Source of the DNA: Rotaria macrura
Taxonomy: Eukaryota > Rotifera > Eurotatoria > Philodinida > Philodinidae
Reading direction: 5' to 3'
Length of the DNA stretch: 64,000 bases
NCBI GenBank assembly: GCA_900239685.1
Contig: OENT01000196.1
Location: forward strand, 101,003 to 165,002
Made by a program: the position numbers and the translations under genes. Shown in pieces: positions 11,601-24,263 of this stretch. Below the pieces are notes generated by a model. The model saw only the letters and a list, made by a program, of their open reading frames with translations. It did not search any database and had not been told where the DNA came from. Position 1 is the first letter of the stretch; every line of letters begins with the position of its first letter.

Positions 11601-14600
11601 AAGTATAGATTATTGATGAGCAGAAAAACAAGCAAACAAATATTTATTTATTTTGAAATGTTTATAGCTTCACAAGATTCCGATTATTGCACTGAAGATT
11701 TAAACTTGATGAATGAGACTGATGTTTGGTAAAGGATGAGAAAATTATTGAGAGTATTTGAGAAGAAGTCATTTGCATCAATGCGAGAGAACCCAGGAAA
11801 GAGCGAGCATGTTTAGCATGGCTTCCGCATTCCTATTTATATCAAAAGCTCTACACGTCCTTGTGTGCGTGCGTGTGTCTCTGTGTTTCTTAAATGAAGT
11901 CTTTCCGGAACCATGTTCATTATTATGTTTTACTTCTTTTAGAAGTGGAGACGATTGAAGCAGTAGCATTGTTTGATTATGCTGGAAGAACTGAAAAAGA
12001 ATTATCATTTAAAAAGAATCAAATTATTTATATTTTTAAACGAATGAATCATGAATGGTGGCAAGGTTGTTTAGCTGGTGGAACTGAGTCGGGATATGTT
12101 CCCGACGGTTACATCAAGCCTAAAGCAAGGTTTGTAAATGAAAGAGAGAAGCTATAGTCAAAATCGTGATTAACTTTCTGACTTTATTTCGTTCATCAAT
12201 TGGAATATTTGTTTGATAGATGTTTAAAAATTAATCTCTAAGTATTGGATTATCTTTTTTCGTTGTATGAATTTGATGTCAGATATAAATTTCGAATATC
12301 CTCTCAAATATCAACAATGAAATCGAATAAAGGAACTGCTAGCAATCTATTGTTTTTCATTTAAGCTTGTCTTTGTGATGGCGCATGAAACATGTGTCTG
12401 TCTCAGGAGAGAAAGAGTGAAATAATAAGACACTAGAATAAATACATGCTATTTGAGCCTATACAATTATTGCCGGAAAGTGTCGATTGGATGATTGAAA
12501 TCGAGACGATTTGATTCTCATTAATATATCAAGTCAACTGATGGTTATATCATCGAGTTATGATTAAACTGTAAGATGATGCCAAAGAATACAAAACAGT
12601 AGAATTTCAAATACCATTAATCGAACGATATTCCATTAGTCAACCTGTTCCCGGCAAGCAAAGTTTTATTGCCATACAAAGTTTTGATTTTTCTTTCGCG
12701 TACACCGAATTTCTTTTGAAATGATTATCATTTGGCTTCAATAACCATGAAGGCAAAATGCATTTCGATCTAGTTTGATTCCACACAAACCTTGATGTAG
12801 TAGATTCCATGTATGAGTACAAATGATGGATACGATATCAATTAGTTCTTTGGTCAGACACTTTTCAAATCGTTTTCTCAAAGCTCAACCTTTTCTTATT
12901 GGCTGTAGATATTTAGTTATGAAAAGATGACTGATGCCATTGCCGATATTCAGTTTTTGAAATAATTTACAAACGTTGTCCAGTCTTCACTACTTAAATG
13001 TGACCGATTTACTTCTAAACGAATACTTGAATCGTTCATTAATTAGAGAGTATGTCCATCTCATAAGCTAATGTTTCGTGCTTGACATGCGTAAATTGTT
13101 TGTTGTCCGAAAACCGTTTATCTATATGTATGGTAACCAGTCTTCCCATGTTTTGTTGATTTATTTAAGACTAGTATTCATTCATAAAAATCCCACTGTG
13201 CCTTTCAGTAATTTTCTCCGAAGCAAACGTTTTTAATCATGTGTCTCAGTTGATAGGTTCAGAGTTTTGCTGACAAAACTTTTTTCTTAATTTCTACTAA
13301 GAAAAGGTTATCGAAAAAACAAGAAATACTGTCGTAAAATCATAACTACGAAAAGAAAAGTTTTCATCATTGGAAAATTTTCTTTTCTTGTACAAAGTAA
13401 GACGAGTCTCTCGATAGTACGTTCCTTCTTTTAATACAATAGAAAGTATTTTCAACGGAAACATATCTGTGAATCATAAACAAAATTGTATTCTTTTAGA
13501 AGATGCTTTTCTACAGCATTAAAACGAATTTTGACTTTACTTTCTATGAGAAGTATTCATTCTTGTGATCCGGAAATGGGCATTGAAATCTCAAGATCAA
13601 ATATTCATTGATAGGTCGCAAAAGTTTCGTACACAGTTAAAATTTATTTTGTTTGTCGACACAAACACGTTTCTATCTTCATGTGTTCTATGATGTCATA
13701 TTCAAATAATCAATCTGTTTAAGCGGACTATTCGACATGAAAATGAACTTTTTGAAACATGCATAGAGTGCCTTTTGTTTAATGATTACAACGAAGTTTT
13801 ATATGAAATCGTTACGGATAAATGTTTTCTGTCAAAAACGGACAACTCTGACAATTATTGTCATACTTTTAAAATGATGTAGCCTGTTGGCTTGTCACGA
13901 AAATTAAGTTTTCATGTCTACGGAACAAATTCTTTTAATCCTTCAACATATCAAAGCATAAAATTCTAATCATGACTTATCGTATTGTACTCGTTCGAGA
14001 GAATTTCTAGAGAGTGAAAAACGACCTCGTGTTATTTCCACGGACATGACGATCATTGACATGTACTATTGATTGAGTATTATTTTTTTAATAGTTGCCT
14101 TGTTCATTTTTTTATTTGTTGATGAAAAACGATATTCTATTATGAAAATTCTTTTAGACGTCGAGAATCTGCTCCAGCACAAAAATGTCCATCATTTAGT
14201 ATTACGCCCAATCAATCATCATCATTTAATTCAATTAATATGACAACGTCATCAAATGATCAACTTGATGCTCCTATTGTTTATCGTCAATCATCGGATT
14301 TATCTATTGTTGATGAACATCGTCTTGAAACAGCCAAAGAAACTGAAATAGTCGAAGTTGATTCTGATATCGATAATGAAGATGATGACGATGATGATGT
14401 AGATTCAGATGAATCTCAAGAAAATACATATGAAAATACGAGTCGTTCAAGTCATGTAAAATCTAATCATCGCTCAATTTATGATGTTTTGCCACCAAGT
14501 CCCCCTATATGTCTAACAAAAGTTGACCACTGTCATTCACAATCATCAACATCATCATCATCTCGTTTAACATCAACAAATGAACAACAGATAATTGATA

Positions 14601-15220
14601 TTGATACAGCACTACGTGAAGTTCTATCTGGTATTCGTACAGTAGAAGAATGTCATGCACAATGTTTTCGTTCAACACCAACAGTAACAAATCAACAAGA
14701 CGAACGTTTAACATCAATGACAACAACACAACCAGAAACCGATGCCCCAGATCTTGTACTTAATTTGCCTATATCAAGTGGACTTATAACACCACCATCA
14801 ACAAAATCTATCGATAATAATATTACAAATGAGCATCAATCATTGAAATCTTCATCATCATCAAATAGTTCACCCATAAATCAATCGAATACAAACAATA
14901 ATAATTCGTTCGTTCCATTAACTTTAATGAATGAATCAACACGTACGTCACGTTCAAATTCATCATCAACACCAACAACACAGTTTATTGAAAAAATTCG
15001 TCCGTCACCTGAACCTATGCATAGAAAAAAAATTCCACCACCTATTATGAAAAAACCTGAAAAAACTATTGAATTACTTAAACGTCTTGGTTTACAACCA
15101 TCGACAGAATCATCATGCGGTGCTACAAGCTCTACATCGTCAGCCTCTTCTTCTTCATCATCCCATTTGCATCAACAACCAGTACCTGTTGCCGGATCGT
15201 CTAAAACTACCGATGTGTAA
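5657..15220 (+). CDS. srGAP: SLIT-ROBO Rho GTPase-activating protein (F-BAR, RhoGAP, SH3)
   Basis: Sixteen coding exons with matching phases: 5657-5903, 7077-7260, 7316-7481, 7553-7615, 7683-7814, 7884-8101, 8169-8403, 8754-8903, 8974-9089, 9148-9319, 9392-9587, 11056-11164, 11240-11455, 11528-11598, 11943-12129, 14158-15220. The sum is 3525 bp, 1174 aa. Residues 1-82 are a Ser/Pro-rich extension. The F-BAR domain (about 83-500) shows NEQLKCLEQ, MKTYHQYQ and KYTETKVKAFKARNDYL, all srGAP hallmarks. The RhoGAP domain (about 530-720) has the arginine finger in GIFRVPG and SVAGVLKLYFREL. The SH3 domain (about 763-818) contains ALFDYAGRTEKELSFKK. The tail (822-1174) is Ser/Asn/Asp-rich and disordered. 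In animals srGAPs shape membranes through F-BAR and inactivate Rac/Cdc42/Rho downstream of Robo. Human paralogues are about 1000-1100 aa. Introns of about 1.5 kb and 2 kb are unusually long here; the first carries a transposon remnant. Confidence 0.95.
10199..10950. mobile_element. Non-autonomous DNA element, copy 1 (srGAP intron)
   Basis: This lies wholly inside the 9588-11055 intron. The left end reads CCTTCTCCCCCCGCCCCCTC followed by AAAAA; the reverse complement of the right end reads CCTTCCCCTCCCGCCGCTC followed by AAAAA, so the ends are terminal inverted repeats of about 25 bp. TTAA precedes the left end; the right flank has only a degenerate CTAA. The interior is long A/T runs without a coding frame and matches 45049-45943 in opposite orientation over most of its length (shared segment AAAATGGCAGCCCTCTATCA). 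TTAA target choice is typical of piggyBac-type elements, but no transposase is present to assign the family. Confidence 0.75.
12130..14157 (+). other. Long srGAP intron, nothing else recognised
   Basis: This 2028-bp intron lies between the SH3 exon and the last coding exon. It is bounded by AG|GTTTGT and TTTTAG. No embedded gene, RNA or clear mobile element was seen. Confidence 0.6.
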
Positions 15221-17509
15221 TAAAATATTTTTCTCAAAATCACAAAAGCATAAGAAAAGTTAATCGGTGCTGCTAGTCGCGCTCTTTATCTGGTGTACAT
15301 TATTCTTCATCCTATCTAATCATTGTCTCTCTGTTTCGCTCTCGCTCTCTCTCTCTCTCTCTTGCATATTTTTTAGCGTGTAAACAATCACTCTTATATT
15401 CTCACTGTTGGCCTGTATCTATGGCTCTTTCTTCTTCTTAGAACAACGCAAAAACGTTTATCATTCTTGTTTGGTTGTTTCTTTGTTATTACCCGTTGTC
15501 CATATATTCTTTTTGTAATGCAGTTTGCTTGCTTTCTTTTTCCATATGAATGTATGTTGTAGAGAAGAATCTCCTGTTCAATGAACAACGATAAAATTAT
15601 AAAATAAGTGAAACGTTAAGAAATTGAAATCAATAAAAAATAATACTTTGGAAAAATTTTAAAAAAGAACTCGAAACAATAATGCAATAGTTGTAACGAT
15701 ACGTGTAGTATGTATTGTTCTTTTAAAGAAAACCGTTCGATGTTATTTCAGTGAAACATAAGGTAATATTAGATTGACGAAAAACAAGCAAGTTTCACTC
15801 GTATACTATCTCCTTAGTAAATTATTTCTAGCTGCACCTCAAGTTTCATTACTGATGTGAAATATGTATGAAGAGATGCACGTGTAAAATCTCAGTCTAA
15901 AATATTGTCCACATAAGTATTGTATACTATAGAACTTCATGATGAGTCCGATCTAAAAGATTTTCTTATCGTACTGTGAATTAAAATCGTTACATTTTCT
16001 TATTCATAGAAATAACTTATAATTACGCTAAATGTTTTACACAAATTATGTTCATGTATATCTTGTTTGCAATAACTAAATTCAATGCAATCCTAGTAAC
16101 TCGAAAAGCGAAATGTATGAAAATAGAATCCCATAGATGAGCTACAACTAATATCATCAGTGTCTAGTTAATAGTGAAGTATCAATTAAAATAATAAATG
16201 CAATCGTTCCCACGCAAATTCATACTTGATGGTATCAATTGTTTTCAAACATTCTTATGCGTGTAAGGCAATGCGAAGTATCATCGATCTATATTTCAAT
16301 TCTAACGATGAATAGAACGAAAAGAAAATTATTGTTTCATTAAGATTCTCTTCAACGTAATCCGATGATGTTATTTACAAGAATAGAATCGTAACATTTC
16401 TACTGATGCTACTAATCGATTTCGACTATATATTCGTAGCTCTCTTCATTCCATGATTTTTTTAGAAATATAATCCAAGGATACCATGATTTTATTCAAC
16501 TGATTACTAATAATATTAGGTGTACAGTATATTCAATAGTAAGTGATTATTGGAACTTATAAAAGTGTGACGTCTATGCATGTGTTGTGCACATAGGTAA
16601 TAGAAGACTTCTCTAGATCTGAAACAATGAAAATGTAGATATCATTCTAATCCACGAATTACTATATATAAATAGGTTGAATCCATGGAAAAAATTACGT
16701 TGACATTATTCAACGTTAACACTCAACTTAAACACTTCTAATGAAACGTTGGGTTGTTCGTCGAATTCAGATACAATGTAACATGTATCGATAGAATATG
16801 ATTAGTTGAAGTTATGTAACCTAACAATTGAGCATTCAAATTAGTGCTATTTGCCAGTCGTTATTTTCGATCCTTAATTCAATACATCCCAATGTTTACA
16901 TTTTGCGATATCGCTAAAAAAAATAATTGTTTCGAAAATTCTATTGTTTTTCTTCTATAGACACAATAGTCAACTGTTTTCATGGGATTATTGTTCTATT
17001 GAATTTATTTCGAAAGAGTTAGAACAGAATTGGCTTATCATTCGATCTTTTAACAAACGATTGTTTACTTCATCAGCCGAAATCGCTTGGCTCGTTTGTT
17101 CAAACAGAGAAAGAGATGTTTATGTCATCTTATTTATTTTACTTTCGTTGTCACGGCTTTTATTTTTTCAAACGTTTCTCTCTTTTACTCGTATCAAATC
17201 TATTCTAAGACAATGACAAAAAAGTACGTACAACAGATAAACATTTGCCTCAAAGATCACAATACATCATTGTTCTCTTGATAGTCTAAGAAACAAAGAG
17301 CAACATATTTTGACTATGTACTAATTGATTCGAGTATTTTAACAAGACGTCGGTCATTGATCTTATCGAATTCTTCTTCTTATTTGCAAGGATCTAAGTT
17401 CATTGAAATTTTTTTTGCGTATCACACATATTCAAATTATACAGTGATTTGACATCTGTAGGCTTTAACAACACTCTATGAAAAAAAGACATGATCAATA
17501 ACAACAACA
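15221..17509. other. srGAP 3' flank and intergenic DNA
   Basis: The srGAP stop is followed at once by TAATAAAATA, which could act as a polyadenylation signal; a CT microsatellite lies near 15341-15361. The rest has no supported gene. A 90-codon frame at 16944-17216 lacks homology and splice support. Confidence 0.5.
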
Positions 17510-20500
17510 ATGTCGTCTTTACGAATTTCATTTGTTCAAATAATGTTACTCACTAAGAACCACTATTTATCAATATTATTCGTTTTTCTTTTCTTATTTC
17601 TTATACCAGTAACAAATAGTTGTAATATATGGAAAGCATCTGAATGCCCACAACCACCATCAGCTGATGATGAAGATATTGTATGATATTTTATTTTATT
17701 TTATTTTATTTTAAACTATGTAACTTTATTCTCTAGTTTAAATATGATTTATATACACGTGAGCAACTTTTTCAATTTTGTGACCAAGGAAAAAAATATG
17801 CTGAATGTGTTAATAAACAACTTCATTGTTGTGATTTAAAAAGTGAACATACGGGTGCATTAGCCGCTTTCGAAGTTGGTCTTCAACAAAATGTGAGTTA
17901 CCTATAGATTACCGTACTGTGCATTCAATAAAAGAAAAATATTATTTTCATCAGGGTTGGCGACTAGGTAGATACTGTGCTGGTCTTGGGGCTACTACAA
18001 TTATTCAATATAAGTGTAAAACAACAACTTTTTCGCCAGCTAAAACAACAACAACAACAACGTCAACTTCATCAACAATGGCTCCGTGTGAAGTTGAAGA
18101 AGTTCGTATATAGGATAATGAAGAAGCGAGAGCAATCAAAAGACGCTTAGTTTTATGAGACACCGAGTGAGAAACACTATCTGTTTCTTCATGCAAGGAT
18201 ACCTAAAACTGCTCGCACTCTCGATTCGGATGTCCACTATACGTCCGTTTGAAATTTTATTAATATCAACTTTTTATGACTACCATACTCTGAAATTATT
18301 TATTGATCGATGAAAGTATCCGAACATGAATTGTTGAAGTCAGTAGCAACAAACTTGTTTTAAAAGTCTTGAAAAATACTTTGTAATGTATTTTAACCCT
18401 TTCCGGTCGGATGTCACCTTGTGGTCACATTGAATAAGTATTTATTTATAATTTGATTGAGAATGATGACACACAGCTCTTTTAACATTTCGATAATTTT
18501 TTGCATACATTTTAGCACATACTCATAGAGACTCAAGAAAAGTAACACCTTCTCTTAAAGAAATGTTTGGGGCCTCCCATTTTGTGCCAAAAGAGCGGTC
18601 AAAAATAAATGATTAATTTTTCGCGTTCCTATAAATTCTACTTTTTAGTCAAAGAGCAATTAATTTTCGTTTGGAGACACTTTATCTATTGTATCAGAAG
18701 ACCGAATTTCTTCGGCACGTCAATGTAAGAAAAAGGGAAATGGTGCCTTTTGGTAACATCCAGCTGTAAGGGTTCAAGAATATTGGAAACGTCAGTTTTT
18801 ATAGGCCGATGATGGGCCAATATTTTGTTGTTGCTTTCAATCAGTTCTTTCATACTGAAGCATAACTTTTCTTTCTGCTTGTCATTATGCAGACTTGAAC
18901 TGACAGATGCCTTGATTTATCCTAAAACTNNNNNNNNNNNNNNNNNNNNNNNNNNNNNNNNNNNNNNNNNNNNNNNNNNNNNNNNNNNNNNNNNNNNNNN
19001 NNNNNNNNNNNNNNNNNNNNNNNNNNNNNNNNNNNNNNNNNNNNNNNNNNNNNNNNNNNNNNNNNNNNNNNNNNNNNNAGTTTTAGGATAAATCAAGGCA
19101 TCTGTCAGTTCAAGTCTGCATAATGACAAGCAGAAAGAAAAGTTATGCTTCAGTATGAAAGAACTGATTGAAAGCAACAACAAAATATTGGCCCATCATC
19201 GGCCTATAAAAACTGACGTTTCCAATATTCTTGAACCCTTACAACTGGATGTTACCAAAAAGCAACATTTATCAATTAGGTACCAAACAAGGTTTATCTT
19301 TTATGTGAGCCCTTTTCTGGTATACTCGTACTGAGAGAAGCTCAATGGCACGAGAATAGATGTTTTGCTAGTAGTTCTCTAGTAGCCGGCCATTAAGGGT
19401 TAAACGATAAATGATAGTATCGAACATTTTAAATCCCATTCTATGACGTGCTACTTTTTCAATAGAGAAAAATGATTATTTTTACTCTTTTTCATGGTTA
19501 CAACTGGATGCAAATAAGAAAAATCTGAATCGGCAAAAGCATGGAAAGAAATATAAATTCGACAAATTTTCTCATAAGAAAAATTCATGTCGTCCCTCAT
19601 TAGTATGTCTTTTTCAAAATTTGGCGTCACTAGCCTAGAGAGGATTCGGATCACGATGAGTATATGTTTTTTTTTCAATCTAAAAAGCACAGTATTTCAC
19701 CGAAGGAGAAGTAAAATCCAATATTATTATTTTCGTGAATAATTAAAGAGGTTTTGTGTAAACTCTCCGACTTTGAAGTTCGATAAACTAGACAAGGTTG
19801 TTGAGACACGAGAATATTCAAGATATATCGAGCGAGCTATTCTTTTTCTTGCATCTTGTCATGTGTCGAACATGAGTCGTTGAGCTCTGTTTCCCATTGA
19901 TGCAATTTGGTTTTGAATCCTTTCATTGGTTGTCAAATTTAATGATCGATTGAAATTAAAATGTGCAAAACTTATACGAGGAGTATTTTCCGTTTTGAGG
20001 AGATAATCATCATAAAAAGTTACTATTGACTAGATTTCAAAAGAGTGTGCAGTAAACAGTGATAGCATGGAATCAATCACTTCTGGGCATTTTTGGTGGG
20101 AAAAATTCCTAGTATACCTACTTGATGGTTTCATGTTATTTATATGAAATGCTTGTAATATTTATGGTGTACATGTCATGTGATACATAGGCTGGCAAGG
20201 AATGCAATGATATATTAGAAGAACGACTTAAATTTGAACTGGGTTGGTCAGTACAAGAAAAAATTCAATGGTGTAAATCGATAAGAGATTATATTCAATG
20301 TGCTGGTAAACATATAACCAATTGTTCGATCAGTGAAGTTCGTGATGATGTCGAACAACTTTCAAATTTTATGGAGTATGTTATGAAGCAAGCTAACTTA
20401 AATTGTCATGGTAAAAGAAAAACGAACTATTTCGATTTCTTCGAATATACACATATATGTAATATAATGTTTCAGGTGGTTTTTATGGTTGTGAAAATGC

Positions 20501-20636
20501 AATTACTGATGTACGTTGTCGTTTAACTGCACGACAATTTTATAATGGCGAAGCTCTCTATTCGGCATCGAACTCATCAATCATGGATTGGTACTTGTTT
20601 TTATCTATTGTTTTACTATGTTGGTGGTATAGATAA
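17510..20636 (+). CDS. Secreted cysteine-rich protein, probably GPI-anchored
   Basis: Proposed exons are 17510-17680, 17737-17892, 17955-18101, 20191-20410 and 20476-20636, giving 284 aa. The N-terminus has a hydrophobic signal segment (LSILFVFLFLFLIPVTNS, then CNIW). Two cysteine-rich blocks follow, split by a Thr-rich linker. They share a spacing: FCDQGKKYAECVNKQLHCC in block 1 and WCKSIRDYIQCAGKHITNC in block 2, suggesting internal duplication. The C-terminus has small residues (SASNSS) followed by a hydrophobic tail (WYLFLSIVLLCWW), as in GPI-anchor signals. The family is not recognised. The exon 3 donor is uncertain: GTTCGT keeps the frame, while the stronger-looking GTATAT three bases on would not. 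If exon 3 is not spliced there, a stop follows within a few codons. The 2.1-kb intron contains a transposon remnant and an assembly gap. Confidence 0.65.
18393..19403. mobile_element. TTAA-flanked hairpin element with an assembly gap
   Basis: TTAA at 18393-18396 is followed by CCCTTTCCGGTCGG. TTAA at 19400-19403 is preceded by the complement of CCCTTAATGGCCGG. Both ends therefore start TTAA-CCCTT and share a GGYCGG core. The inner part is an exact inverted repeat: 18767-18929 and 19079-19241 are reverse complements, with diverged extension outward. No coding frame is present. TTAA duplication with CCC-starting ends is the signature of piggyBac-type transposons. I infer a non-autonomous member; the transposase source is not in the window. 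Confidence 0.6.
18930..19078. other. Assembly gap (149 N)
   Basis: A run of N sits exactly at the apex of the inverted repeat. The missing bases are the hairpin loop, or the gap marks a misjoined inverted copy. Translations running through it on both strands are meaningless. Confidence 1.
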
Positions 20637-23600
20637 AAGCTTCCATGTTCTCGAATCTATTATTGATATTATTTATGAACTCTGTTTAATAAAAGAAAAA
20701 CGAAAATAGAAATGATTTTAACTTTGTTGTTTTCCTCTTTCCTTTCCTTGAAAATCTTACACAAATTCTGTTCTTGATTTTAATTACTGTTCAAAGCAAA
20801 AAAAATTGGTTCCTACTTGTTCGTTCATGGACAATAGAAATGAAATATAAGTACATATAATTAAATATACAAATATTATTTGAATGTTGTGATCGATAGA
20901 GTCTAAAAATGAACCCGTACGAAAATGTTTGCACTCAAGACTCGACATTAAGTCTCTGTCGAATGGAATAGAAAACTATGTCGAATGAGAAAAAAAAGAA
21001 AAAATTGCTCTTATTCATAAATAAGAGCAACACCTCCCGCAGGGAATTCATGGTTGGGAACTGAGATAAAACAGGACTATTTACATTCGATTGCATTTTC
21101 AGAAGAACTATTAATAAAATAATCACACAAATGTAGTGCATACCTTCTCGATTTTCGAATAACATGGACTCATTGATCAAAAGTTCATTCCTTCGTGGAA
21201 GACAGTTCGAGTATTCCGATGATTACACGGCACAGGAGTAGTTTATGAAAGATAAAGTATCCAACTTTACTCCTCTTCTGTGACATTATTGAGTAGAAAA
21301 CAGGCTTTAACATGGGCGCAACGCTCCAATGAACCGGCTCTTCAAATTTATTGTCTTTTTACATTTGTTTTAAACTGTGTATTCATTTTAAGTATTAGAC
21401 ATCATCAAAAATATTTGACGACAGAGAAAGTATCTAAATTTCAGTCTAGAGACTTGAAAAATAAGCAAATACCACCATTTCGAATGATGAATCAAACACT
21501 CACTTTGATATGTTTCAAAGTTCATTGATTAAAACGGACTTTTTCATCAATCAAGATCTACCGATCGGATTCAAAATAACAATCATAACATTTTTTTCTT
21601 TGAAATATTTCTTTCAGTAAATTAATTTTTAGTGCATCAAAATTGATGTGTATTTCACCACTTGACACGTCATGTTTTCTTTGCTTTTGTAATTGATTAT
21701 AAAATTCATGAGTTTTTTGCTTTGAGACGTCTGTAGGTGATATGATTAATATAATAAATTAGAGCAATCGCATAAAATAATCGTACGTGGCGTCTGTACG
21801 TATGATTCTATACTTCAAAGATGGCATTAACTAACGAAAGAAAGTGATTGATAAAAGAATGTGTCGAAAATAAAGTGCCATCGAGAGTTGGAGCTTCGAA
21901 TAGCGCTGTATCTAATTCTTCAACTTTGATTACGAAGCACATTTATGGAAAGAATACCATTTAATTGGTAGAAAGGGAATTCTCTGGACTTTAATGTCAT
22001 TTTTTTCAAGCGAAATTGTTTATAGATTGTGATCATGTAGTGAGTTAGAACGCAATACAAAAATAGTCTATGAACGTCGAGAAAAACGTGAATATCTTTA
22101 ATTACAAAGTTCATATTCAAACTTTAAGTATCAATTAATTTCTTTCGTTTTATTCCCAAACTACTGTAGATAGCAAGATAATTATTTGTATGGTCGAAAT
22201 CAAAAGAAAATCTCTTTTACTTTAAAATCCGGTGAACTTTCCACGAGTGTAACTCAATAATTATTAAATTTTGTATCGAAGGACATCGTGTCGTGTGAGA
22301 TGAGCTTTACTGAGTTCTGAAACTGTACAATATACAATTTTTGGTTGTTTCTTTTAAGAAAACGATTCAAATTATTGTATTTGTTTTGATTTTTATTTCG
22401 AGAGTTTGAAGTAATCAAACTCAAAATAAAATCGGGTATTTTGTTCCAAGTACTTTACACGGACCATTGCCCTCGTGATATACAAATTTTATTGAGAAAA
22501 AAAATCTGAGTAAAAGAAATTTTATTCTGATGCAGCAGAGAAACTTTTATTCGAAACCCGCAGACCTAAATCGTTCTTGAACAGGACAGGGCCACTTGAG
22601 AAGAGGGGGCTCATTTCGATCTGTGATAGAAAAAAACACGAAATCGATTTCAAGTTTTTGTTCGAATCTTGTGAAACTAAAAACACTTATGATCGGATAA
22701 GTATTTTTTAAAACGTATACTTGTAGTGCATTTGTTTAAAGTAAAACTCACTAATTTTTAATAAGTAATAAAGAAAACCTCTGAGAACATGAAATACTTG
22801 TAATATGCAATTTCAACATTTTATATGAACAACTTCACACAAAATATTCTGTCATCGATCGTGAGTTTCTTCCGTCTCTTGAGTGATGGATCAGTGCTTC
22901 ATCGTGAATCCTGACAAATTTTTATGGCGAACATGTTGCAAAATTTTTGAAATACAGTCAATCGATAGGAAAACAATATCATCATTATAATTTATGTAAG
23001 ACGCTTCAGATTGCGATATATCTAATGTTGTATAGAAAGAGAAAACTCTGTTTTGAAAAAATGCAACTTTTCCAAAACTATCGATTTTGTAATGTTCATA
23101 TTTGGAAGACAAGGTGAGAAAAAAACGAAATCCTCTTTTTACCAATCGATAGCTCGCGAAGTTTCCTAACAGCAAAAGCGTTGTAAAGTTTATGAAGTCC
23201 CTGTTATCTTAAGTTTCCATAATCGATTCACAAACATCTACAAAAATTGATTTTCAGATGAAGGGAAAAGATGAAGGATTATGAATAAGTTCAAAATAAT
23301 AGTACACTTTCCAAAAAGGAACCTAGCAATATAGCTATTGAATTCCGATTTGCTTTGCATTGCAGTAAATTTCGTGTAATGGTTCATCATATTGCGTAAA
23401 TCCTTGTTCGAAAACATGAGATTTCCTGCTGAAACTGATTTAAGATGAGATGGCAGGTATTCTTTCAATCGATGTTCTTTCAATTACGATAAAGACATCT
23501 ATGATCGAAAATTTTCTGATTAAGATTGATTTCATGTCGATTGGATAAAGGTTATGTATCGCTTTCAAGTCATGAAAAAGAAATGAAAACTGATTGAGGT

Positions 23601-24263
23601 CAAGGTAATTTTTTTCAATGGATTAGTTTCTCTTTTTATTAGGTATGTTGTCAATGAAATTTAAAACGTTTCTTCCTATTACCCCGTAAAAATAAAAAGC
23701 AAATGATATGGTAGCATCAAGCCTATTCGATCCATCAAGATTGTTTTCACAACGTAATGGAACATAACAATCCAATGATTCCGATCAAGTATGAATTTTA
23801 AGCGAAATTGAATATAGACTGAATTCGTTTTTCAATTGAATATGAAACTATCTGCTAGTTTTTATTTTGATATTTTGCATAGATCAAGAAAACATAGCAG
23901 GCAGTTATTGTATATTTTCAATTCCATCATTTATTCTTATCATGAAACATGCACAATCTCTTGTCATCGTGTCGAAATCAGAGAATAATTTTCTAGCATA
24001 ATTGTGCGGAAAAATAATGTAATCTTCGAAAATTTGTCGACAATAGTATGTTTTCGAGAGAACATAAAGTATGTCCATGCAGTTTTAGATTATCTGTAAA
24101 GCGAATCAAACTTAATTACCAACTTAGAAAAATCGCTGTATTAACTTCAGTAATTTTTTCATTTATTTTCCGTTGGAATAAATGCTTTATTGAGATAGAA
24201 TAAATTTCTATTTAATAGATACCTTTAGAAATTATCTAATAGATTAAACTGAATTTCTTTTAG
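20637..24263. other. Intergenic DNA; should contain the missing SLC52 first exon
   Basis: AATAAAAG motifs shortly after 20636 may be polyadenylation signals for the secreted-protein gene. The rest is AT-rich without supported genes. A short upstream exon carrying the start codon of the transporter gene should lie here, but I could not pick it out. Confidence 0.45.

Noticed and set aside
18825-19183. Identical 88-codon frames on both strands through the N run
   Set aside because: They are mirror translations of the inverted-repeat arms through unknown bases.
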